A DNA stretch of 64,000 nt from Verrucomicrobia bacterium UBA1629 (GTDB lineage Bacteria; Verrucomicrobiota; Kiritimatiellia; RFP12; UBA1067). Made by a program: the position numbers and the translations under genes. Shown here one piece after another: positions 57,601 through 64,000 of this stretch. The notes below the pieces were generated by a model. It did no database searches and was not told the origin of the DNA. It saw nothing but the letters and a program-made list of their open reading frames with translations. Each line of letters starts with the position of its first letter. Within the stretch, counting starts at the first letter, position 1. The stretch is taken from contig DCMF01000098.1 in the NCBI GenBank assembly GCA_002321305.1, positions 29,191-93,190 of the forward strand, written 5' to 3'.

Positions 57601-60600
57601 GCGAGGCGAATCACGCCTTCGAGCGGATGATCCGCATGGTCGTGCCAGCCGAGGTAGTATTCCTTCGTCGTCGCGTCCTTGAGCTCGTCGTAGGCGTATT
57701 CGCGCACGGTGATCCACTGCGGAATCTGCGCATCCGTCCCCAGCGGAACCGCGTTCGTCGCGTAGTTGTAGCCGCGCGTGCCGTTCAGGTTGCTGCGGAC
57801 GTCGTTCGTCGCGACCTGCACGAGGAGGCGGCAGCCCTCCTGCACGTCCTTGTACGAGAAGCCGACCATGCCGAGGCCGTTCAGGAGCGGCGAGCGCACC
57901 GACAGCGCGCGCGCCGGGTTCGCACGCGCCGGCTGGAGCGTCACGTAGCGGTTCGTCACGTCGCCGCTGATGATTTCGTCCACGCGCGCCTGCGTGTAGA
58001 CGAAGTCCCGCGACAGGCCGTCGATGCCCTCGATGTCCTGCCCGTTCCACGCCGTCTGGCGGATGTCCCAGACCGTGACGTCCGTCGGCTTCGCGCCCGA
58101 GACGAGCTGCACATGGCAGTTCGCGTTCGTGCGCAGCGTGACCTCGAACGGGTCGAAGGCGTAGCGGCTGACGACGACGTTCGTGACCGTCTGCCACCCG
58201 CCGTCGCCGCTGGCGGGCTTGAGCTGGACATTCACCGTCTGCGTCAGGTCGTCCGGCGCCTTGACGCCGTAGAGCCAGCTGAGATTCGAGATCTTGTTCG
58301 TCGAGATCTCGGTGCGGCTCGGCTGGAAGACCCAGGCGTCCCCCTTCAGCGCATCGCCCATGCTGGTCTGGGTTGTGCCCGACCGATTCACGAACTTCAC
58401 CTTCTGCGAATCGGCGTAGCCCCTCCAGAGCGGATACGCGGCCGTCTCCTCGGCCTTGAGCGGCGTCCACGTCACACTGGACTGCGGCACGACGGCCGTC
58501 CAGCGGCGCGGATCGATGAACTGGCCCCGGCAGTTCGTCGGCAGGACGCCGAACGTGCCGAACGTGTGGCGCGTCTTCGTGTCGTCGACCACGCAGAGCG
58601 AGCGGTAGTTCGAGTCGCTGAACGCCGCCGCCGGGCTGTCGTTGCCGACGGACAGGCCCGCCAAGATCGTCGTCGCGCCAGACGCCGACGCGTCTTCGCC
58701 CAGCGAGAGGTAGAGGCACCACGTCTTCGGAACCTTCTCGGACAGTTGGCCGACCATGTTGCCGGAACCGCCGTCATGCTGCATCGTCGCGCCCGCGAAC
58801 CAGCGCGAAGCGAGGCACTCGCTCTTGACCTCGCCGTCGATGAGCCGCCACTTGTAGAGCAGGAGCTGCAGGCCGTCGCTGCCGCGCCGCTCGACCCGGA
58901 ACTCATAGCAGCCGCGCCCCGGAAAGTAGTAGCCGACGACGCTCATCGCCGCGTTCGGCGCGTAGTCGTTGCCGTTCGCGGCCGACATGACCGCCGGGCA
59001 GACGAACGTGTAGTTCCGCAGCGTCAGCGTGTCGCCGCTGTAGCACGGCGAGAAGTCGGCGAACGTGACGGCCTGCGCGAGACGCGCCTGGAAGCTGATC
59101 TTCTCGATGCCGGACGGCGTGTCGTTCTGCGTGTAGGAGACGTTGCCCCGTCCGCGCCCCGCCATCTGCCAGGCGATCCCCGCCTTCGTCGTCTTGTCGA
59201 CGTAGTTCGAGAGCGTCAGCGCCGCATCGACGAAGAGGCCGTTCACGCCGTTCCACCGGTGCGGCATCTTCTGCGAGATGTAGTCCGCCGTGTACTTCGG
59301 ATAGCCGTCGTTGATGTAGCTTCCGAGGTCGAAGTCCTCGTTCCAGGTCGAGTCGGTCGACTTGAAGGGCGACCACGTGATCATGTGGGCGTTCGTCTGG
59401 ATCATCTCGGCGACGCTCACGCCGCTCGTCTCGGCATAGCTGCCGACGAACGTCTCGCCCTCGCGCCGCGCGTCATGCCACTGGTTGAACGTCTGGAACT
59501 CGGCGTGCCCGACGGTGAAGACGCCGCTTTCGTCATTGAACTGGAATTCAAGGTAGCCGGAGGCGTCGTCGACCGCGATCGAACGCGGCGACCCGCCCGT
59601 CTTCGCCTGGCCGCGGCCCGGCAGCTGCCTCACGTCCGTCAGCGGGAACCACTGCGCCGACCCGGCCGGCTTCGCGCCCCATTCCTCCCAGCGGTCGATG
59701 CCGTCGAAGAAGAAGGTCGACGTGCCGGACGTGCCGATCGGCACGCGCACCATGCCGCGCCAGAGATGGTCGCCGACCAGCTCCATCGGCTGGTTGGCCG
59801 TCAGGTCGCCGGCGAGGACGACGTTCACGCCGCCCCACGGACTCCGCCCCGCACGGTAGCGGAAGAACCAGTCGCGCGTCGCGCTCAGGCGGTTCGTGAC
59901 CGTGCCCGTCTCTTCCGTATAGAGCCCGCCGAGCTTCAGCGCGCGGTCGGGGTCGGCCCCCGAATAGTCGTAGTAGTCGTAGTAGGGAATCGCCGTGAAG
60001 CTTTCGTAGAAGAACTCCACGTCACCCGACTGCGCGGGCACCTCCAGCGGCGTCGAGGCCCGGTAGTCGTCGAACGGACTCAAGTCGACCGACAGCCAAG
60101 AACCGTCCGCCGGCTCAAAGCGCTGGTTCAGGTAGCGCCAGCGGTATTTCATGCGGGCGAGCAGCACCATCGCCTTCGGGTCGAGGTTCGTCACCGCGCT
60201 GACCCACGTCGCGTTCGTCGCGCGGGCGTAGATTTCGCGGTCGTTGACGGACGGGAACGGCACGTTGAACGCGCCCTCCTGACCGACCGTGAGACGCCCC
60301 GTCTTCTCGGCATCGACCCGCCCGTGCGGCTGAAGCGACACGACCGACTTCGGATACGAGACCAGCACGTTGTCCACGGCCAGGAGATACTGGACGTAGT
60401 CAAGCGACATGTTGGCATCGGCCGTCGCGCGGCGGATGCGGAAGCGCACGGGGCCGCGATAGTCCACGTTCGCGCAGATGCGGAAGAAGTTGTTGACCGT
60501 CTTGCCCTGGGCGATGTCCAGCACAACCTCGTCCGTCTCCGCAAGGCGCGTGAACGTCGCGGCCCCGTTGTCGCGCTTGAGCGGGACAAGCGCGACCTTC

Positions 60601-63599
60601 TGCCACCGGTCTTCCGTCAGCCGCCCGAAATCCTCGACGTTGCCGTAGGCATTCGCGCCGCGGCAGTTCGCGTCCGTCGGCGGCAGGCTCGCCCCCGTCG
60701 CCGTGTCCACGACGTTCGTCGCGATCTCGACGACGAGATGCGAAACCTCCGGCGGACACTGCGACGTCGTGCGCGTGTTGATCGCGTCGAAATAGATCGT
60801 GCCGATGCCGTTCGTGTAGCACGGCGAGTAGATCGCGGCGCCCGTCGTGTTGCGGAAGACCATCCACCCCGCCTCGACGTTCGAGCCGCCCGACGCCGTC
60901 TCGGGCGAGATCGGTCGCGCCGTTGCCGACGTCGGCAGAAACACCCGGACCTCGCCCTCGTCCGCCAAGTTGGCCTTGCTGAACGTATTGCCGAGAAGGA
61001 TGTCCGTGAACCGCCACAGCACATTCGTCGCACCCGTGTCGTCCCGATAGCTGAGGCGGTGGTCTGCGCCGGGGTACTTGCGCAGGTTCGGAACGTCGGT
61101 AGAAACGGCATGCGTCCCCGTATGCGTCCAGAAGACGGCGTGTTCGGCGGCGTTCGTCTGCCAGTAGCTCTGGTCGGTCACCTCGTGTCCGGGCGCCGTG
61201 TCGTCGTTCGCGAGCAGGACACGCCCCGACAGCGTCAGGGACGGTGCCGCGCCCTTCAAATTGTCCATCGTCTGCGAGCCCAGGATGCAGAAGTCGACAT
61301 GGCATTCGAGATCCTCGTATTCGAGGTTCCTGTTCACCAGCTCATAGCTGACGCGATACGCGCCGCCTTGCGTCGGCATCCCCGCCAGCGTCGCGCCCGT
61401 GCCGGCGTCAAGGAAGCGGCGGACGAACGTGCCGTCGGCGATAATCGGATCCGTGACGGTCGCGGGCGCCTCGCCTTCGTTCCACATCGTCTTCGACAAG
61501 GATGGCAGCCGCCGCCAGAAGTTGACGCGATAGCCGTTGCGCACCACGAGATCAAACCCGGCATCGACTTCATTCTGTCGCGCGTCGGCATCCGACTGCG
61601 TCCAGTCGGCGAACACCGTGTCCGGCTCGTGATCCGGCACGGTCGCCGTTGACCGCAGGCACCAGTAGAGGCGAATCAGCTGCGGCGTGGAACTGATGCG
61701 CGGCAACCGCACGTAGACGACGCTTTCGCCGCGCGCATTCCAGTCGCGCTCACCGCAGGAATAGGGCAGCACATTGCCGTCCGCATCCGTGAAGGCCAAC
61801 GACTGGCCATCGACCGCGCGCGAATAGAGGAAGCCCGGCAGTCCCTTTTCCGAGAGCGTGACGCGATACGGGAAGTTTGTCAGTTCCGCCGGGGACGTGC
61901 CGACGTAAGTGAGGTTGGTGATCTCGACATAGTCAATGAAGCGGTCGCCGAGGCCGTTGACGATGCGGAAGTCGTCGTAGACGTAGCGCGGCGTCGGCAC
62001 GTAGTTGCCGTCCGACGGCGTGGTCGCGCGCGCCCAGTAATGGCCAATCTCCGTCGGCTTGGCGCTGCTCCACTGCTCTTCGGCAATGCCCGCCGCCGCT
62101 TCGCCCTCCGTGTAGGCGGCATACGAGACGTCGATCGCCGCCCAGTCGGGGGTGACGTCGATGATCGGGCGCGGCGTCGCCTCGTCCGGCGTGCCGCGCA
62201 TCCAGTCCTTCTGCTGGAAGCCGCCGAGCGACACCGCGACCGGCGTAATCGTAAACGAAGACGTGATGGACGTAAAAACGTAGTTGTCCGAATCCGGCGC
62301 GCTCGCGCGAATCCAGTAGTCGCCCGCATCCGTCGGGCGCGTCGCCGACCAGCCGTCGTCGGACGGGCGGCTCGACCCGCCCTTCCGCTTGTACTCGTAG
62401 AGCGGTTCGACCCACGACGGATCGACCGTGCACGTCGGTTCGGGCAACGGCGTGGCGTTATAGGCCCATCCTGCCAAGGACAGGCCGCTCAACGAGACCG
62501 GGCACTTTGCAATCGTCATCGTGACCGTGACAGCGTCCGTCGAGCCGTCCGGCCACGTCACGCCCGCCCGCAGGTGCGCCGTCGCCACATAGGTTCCCGC
62601 ATTCGTCCCGACGTTGTCGCCCGACACGGAATAGAAGGCGTTCGGCGTGATCGACGCATGCGCCGTGCGGTCGTAGGTGTAGGTCACCGTCGCATCCGGC
62701 TTCGTGAAGGTGCCCTCCATCACACGGGAGATGCGGACGTAGACGACGCCGGAGCCGCCCTTGCCCGCCGCCGCCGCCGCGTTCTTGCCCGCGCCGCCGC
62801 CGCCGCCGCCGAACCCGTCCGCGCCCGCCGTCGCCTCGCCGCCGTCCGCCGGCTTGCGCCCGACGCCGCCCTGGCCGCCGCCGCCCACGCCGCCGGCGAT
62901 GCCAGACGTCGCGCCCGTGACGGTCTTGTCGCAGTTGCCGCCGCCGCCGCCGCCGCCGTAGAGCGCCGCGTCGCCCGCGCCGCCCGCGAACCCCTGTCCG
63001 TCCGTCCCCGCGCCGCCCAGCTGCGGCACGCCGGCCTTGCCCTCGACCTTCTGCGCGCCGCCGCCGCCGGAGCCGCCCGCGAGGCCCGCGCCCTGACCGC
63101 CGCCGCCGCCGCCGCCCAGCGCCTCGACCCACGCCTCGCCGTCCAGCAGGATCGTCGTGCGGCCGCCGGACTCGCCCGAATAGTCGTCCGTCGCCTTCGC
63201 GCCGCCCTTGCCCGCCGCGCCGCCCGCGCCGACCGTCACCGCGTACGTGCCCGCGCCCAGCAGGCCGTCCCGCTCCACGACGCCGCCGCCGCCGCCGCCC
63301 GCGCCGCCCGCAGACGGCGACGCGCCGCCAAGGATGTTCAGCCCGCCGCCGCCGCCGCCGCCGCCCACCGCCAGCACGCGCGCCGACGCCGTCCCCGGCA
63401 ACGTGAACGTCCCCGCTTCATCAGCCGTGAACTTCAGCAGGAGGTCGGAACCGACGTGGCTCACCTCGGCCGCGCCCGTGTAGGTGACGACGCCGCCGCC
63501 CGACACCGTTTCCTGACCGTCGGCCGCAGAGGCGGTGACGGCCAGCGCGCTCACGACGAGCGGCAGCAGCCCGACGAAACTTTTCATGACACTCTTCAT
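54693..63599 (-). CDS. Giant exported surface protein (2968 residues) with Gly-rich, MBG-like, DUF2341 and lamin-tail domains
   Basis: Signal peptide MKSVMKSFVGLLPLVVSALA is followed by a strikingly glycine-rich region (about 60-275) of the glycine-rich-protein type. Then come MBG-like modules (TYTYDRTAHASITPNAFYSV), a DUF2341 domain near 560-680 (FPYRVTLSEKGLPGFLYS, DWNARGESVVYVRLPRI, LIRLYWCLRS), a long series of beta-sandwich segments, and a lamin-tail (LTD) domain near 2390-2500 (RVWINELNWNDGDYRSVTNE, FIELAVPWGVDLKGWRLQM). No anchor is evident at the C-terminus (PFEDDTP). The start is probably ATG 63599, though 63608 and 63587 are possible. DUF2341/LTD proteins are surface or polysaccharide-associated in other bacteria; function here is unknown. 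Confidence 0.85.
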   Translation of the reverse strand: MKSVMKSFVGLLPLVVSALAVTASAADGQETVSGGGVVTYTGAAEVSHVGSDLLLKFTADEAGTFTLPGTASARVLAVGGGGGGGGLNILGGASPSAGGAGGGGGGVVERDGLLGAGTYAVTVGAGGAAGKGGAKATDDYSGESGGRTTILLDGEAWVEALGGGGGGGQGAGLAGGSGGGGAQKVEGKAGVPQLGGAGTDGQGFAGGAGDAALYGGGGGGGNCDKTVTGATSGIAGGVGGGGQGGVGRKPADGGEATAGADGFGGGGGGAGKNAAAAAGKGGSGVVYVRISRVMEGTFTKPDATVTYTYDRTAHASITPNAFYSVSGDNVGTNAGTYVATAHLRAGVTWPDGSTDAVTVTMTIAKCPVSLSGLSLAGWAYNATPLPEPTCTVDPSWVEPLYEYKRKGGSSRPSDDGWSATRPTDAGDYWIRASAPDSDNYVFTSITSSFTITPVAVSLGGFQQKDWMRGTPDEATPRPIIDVTPDWAAIDVSYAAYTEGEAAAGIAEEQWSSAKPTEIGHYWARATTPSDGNYVPTPRYVYDDFRIVNGLGDRFIDYVEITNLTYVGTSPAELTNFPYRVTLSEKGLPGFLYSRAVDGQSLAFTDADGNVLPYSCGERDWNARGESVVYVRLPRISSTPQLIRLYWCLRSTATVPDHEPDTVFADWTQSDADARQNEVDAGFDLVVRNGYRVNFWRRLPSLSKTMWNEGEAPATVTDPIIADGTFVRRFLDAGTGATLAGMPTQGGAYRVSYELVNRNLEYEDLECHVDFCILGSQTMDNLKGAAPSLTLSGRVLLANDDTAPGHEVTDQSYWQTNAAEHAVFWTHTGTHAVSTDVPNLRKYPGADHRLSYRDDTGATNVLWRFTDILLGNTFSKANLADEGEVRVFLPTSATARPISPETASGGSNVEAGWMVFRNTTGAAIYSPCYTNGIGTIYFDAINTRTTSQCPPEVSHLVVEIATNVVDTATGASLPPTDANCRGANAYGNVEDFGRLTEDRWQKVALVPLKRDNGAATFTRLAETDEVVLDIAQGKTVNNFFRICANVDYRGPVRFRIRRATADANMSLDYVQYLLAVDNVLVSYPKSVVSLQPHGRVDAEKTGRLTVGQEGAFNVPFPSVNDREIYARATNATWVSAVTNLDPKAMVLLARMKYRWRYLNQRFEPADGSWLSVDLSPFDDYRASTPLEVPAQSGDVEFFYESFTAIPYYDYYDYSGADPDRALKLGGLYTEETGTVTNRLSATRDWFFRYRAGRSPWGGVNVVLAGDLTANQPMELVGDHLWRGMVRVPIGTSGTSTFFFDGIDRWEEWGAKPAGSAQWFPLTDVRQLPGRGQAKTGGSPRSIAVDDASGYLEFQFNDESGVFTVGHAEFQTFNQWHDARREGETFVGSYAETSGVSVAEMIQTNAHMITWSPFKSTDSTWNEDFDLGSYINDGYPKYTADYISQKMPHRWNGVNGLFVDAALTLSNYVDKTTKAGIAWQMAGRGRGNVSYTQNDTPSGIEKISFQARLAQAVTFADFSPCYSGDTLTLRNYTFVCPAVMSAANGNDYAPNAAMSVVGYYFPGRGCYEFRVERRGSDGLQLLLYKWRLIDGEVKSECLASRWFAGATMQHDGGSGNMVGQLSEKVPKTWCLYLSLGEDASASGATTILAGLSVGNDSPAAAFSDSNYRSLCVVDDTKTRHTFGTFGVLPTNCRGQFIDPRRWTAVVPQSSVTWTPLKAEETAAYPLWRGYADSQKVKFVNRSGTTQTSMGDALKGDAWVFQPSRTEISTNKISNLSWLYGVKAPDDLTQTVNVQLKPASGDGGWQTVTNVVVSRYAFDPFEVTLRTNANCHVQLVSGAKPTDVTVWDIRQTAWNGQDIEGIDGLSRDFVYTQARVDEIISGDVTNRYVTLQPARANPARALSVRSPLLNGLGMVGFSYKDVQEGCRLLVQVATNDVRSNLNGTRGYNYATNAVPLGTDAQIPQWITVREYAYDELKDATTKEYYLGWHDHADHPLEGVIRLAVAPSVVTEASGRAQTNPDYGAITLTDVYVHDEPALDTRSWIGFNLRVVGDSEDTERRMLLSDASVSKSGGEIGSGLSAGLNDSLRQIAGDVSEYDKVNPCVQSPTFGSYTLTNGVVKQASIGQVRFRARLYETNAAAMTPATVTLYGVRDGAATDWGDPVTNFTVTTPVYELFEYRAPAQRNFAAIRLVVDNVINPATGVTPQRVLLDEVAVTEKTDSKVGFVYARPFRNGIENDWVVEDILDKSQQPLSGESWGVQTQLKLDQLADDIDTDRGFRVTLRTFTGTSPWGYDRWLDDAGASAEVELTQVGPKTNYTFRSTGSVPASIYKPDSSGGNAVVQYVVTAYYYERGGTEELSAMIGDGEVEGDEWTNPTWYAPVDYNDEYGEAHAHFSPYTILEAVLPGRVWINELNWNDGDYRSVTNEFIELAVPWGVDLKGWRLQMTDINHRTLTLAVLGQNGVPTMKKTTDGHRSGDYDFLVLVSPQTKAAGALVDSVTGQPFVPDGTWTSTSLSSTFPKSSLQFDTPYEFSLYRPSGILEQQIVVGGTNTMIGGAFESYAYTYEGTNLVRELNEISYSAKRYFAGNDNGTLADGRTLSSFGVTGGAHGEEGGWSPAMAFTPGRVNAGQDPLVGWYVPPRGDSIWVYARVVGDALSQRIGKDTLRDTYAIVNVGGSTNIVYEALPWHGIGALTVNGVTNAAATGRSAYTLNLNNVTETTYVVAHAGVSSQLLDAGLDPNDRYTPAVAKWLADRAAAGTLKNPEGPISLGHYKGLMESDEPEPLTLKAMYWLDIDPTNPGWWLRGDVIEARGEPIYRKRQWNAHWTEHYTNRLVRVKLYLSNDTDQVVYAPFRLQGLGNEKSDDPSLTANWTSVTFRVTAALQNGLVNNSFLPFRWFTFGPDSFDDDFIAAVEILDPYSVSSPGYDYGWTKWRGTSMFFKWMLGDDARPPVTVETLDKESTYDREPFEDDTP

Positions 63600-64000
63600 A
63601 TCGCACATTTGTTTTGAGGGCGGAAGATGCACCCCGCGCGTGGCGAGGGCACACTCCACCCAGTTTATTTCGTAGCGAATTATACCAAAAATCGCCGCGC
63701 GCGGACAAGAGCCGCGCGCGCGTTGCGCGCGCCAGGGGGACGAGGTTCGGCGGCTGCGCACCGCGCGAGCGCCTGCCTTCGGTTCGGCGGATATGCTGAA
63801 CACGAAACGACGCGAACCGCGTCCGCGCCTGACGGCGACGGATCGTGGCGAGCCGCCGCCGCGCCTCAAGCCGGGCGGCTTGGCGCGCCGCCGTCCCGCC
63901 ACGACCGCCCCTTCGGGCCGGGACGCGGTTGCGTCGGCACGAAAACCGCGCGTCGCGCGGACACGAAAACGCGGCAAGCCCTTCGTCGAGGCACGAAAAG
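63600..64000. other. Gap at the right edge, largely without a recognisable gene
   Basis: Besides the promoter at 63679-63708, this very GC-rich stretch shows a plus-strand open frame from ATG 63793 to the window edge, about 69 Arg/Pro-rich codons, with no Shine-Dalgarno. The last 70 bases repeat ACGAAAA three times in a (G/A)CACGAAAA context. The frame may be the start of a basic protein or chance in high-GC DNA; the evidence is too thin to call it a gene. Confidence 0.3.
63679..63708 (-). promoter_or_regulatory. Promoter of the DUF2341 surface protein gene
   Basis: Minus strand: TTGTCC (63703-63708), 18-nt spacer ending GGCGATTTTTGG, TATAAT (63679-63684), then TCGC. It is inside an upstream extension of the open frame, which argues for the start near 63599. 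Confidence 0.7.

Overview
The window looks like a piece of a high-GC, Gram-negative chromosome from the PVC superphylum, most likely a host-associated Kiritimatiellota/Verrucomicrobia-type bacterium. The reasons are lipid A and KDO genes (LpxC, KdsD), a five-gene locus matching the Akkermansia Amuc_1098-1102 pilus-like cluster, very large exported proteins built from thrombospondin-type calcium repeats, LamG, DUF2341 and MBG-like modules, and general codon and GC style. This assignment is inferred from gene content only. Thirty-three of 34 called genes are on the minus strand.

Layout by position. 1-3332: edge of an aryl-polyene (APE)-like lipid pathway (LolA-like carrier, AMP-ligase fused to a dehydratase, COG4648-type membrane protein, two ACPs, a divergent GT2 glycosyltransferase). 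3341-10664: envelope and information-processing genes (lpxC, acpP, a MurC-like ligase, infB, nusA, rnhB). 10687-12832: a lower-GC type II restriction-modification pair. 12843-17162: htpG, an RluA-type pseudouridine synthase, queC, recA. 17263-22197: an exported C10 protease fused to beta-helix and MBG-like repeats. 22256-29590: uvrA, a HEAT/zinc/nuclease-like protein, rho, coaE. 29910-37784: secretin, PilM-like ATPase and Amuc_1099/1100/1102-like partners. 37985-41450: kdsD, pta, ackA. 41622-63599: a 4165-residue calcium-repeat/LamG surface protein, a small lipoprotein, and a 2968-residue DUF2341/lamin-tail surface protein.

The most unusual feature is a set of about twenty short-tandem-repeat elements of several sequence families (periods 7, 8, 9, about 13 and about 19 nt). 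Many are built as two complementary arms that could form long hairpins. They sit between genes and also, in frame, inside housekeeping genes: four times in uvrA, and also in infB, the MurC-like gene, coaE, kdsD and ackA. Coding copies of the octamer family are interrupted exactly where a pure repeat would create TAA stops, and copies in different genes use the same reading frame. This looks like a protein-tolerated repetitive element family and is the best candidate for an undescribed system here.

Secondary themes are a shared ATTTTTGGTATAAT-type promoter in front of the large exported proteins, promoters placed so close to start codons that transcripts should be nearly leaderless, and the APE-like and Amuc_1100-like envelope systems. 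No tRNA, rRNA, CRISPR array, integrase or transposase gene was seen.
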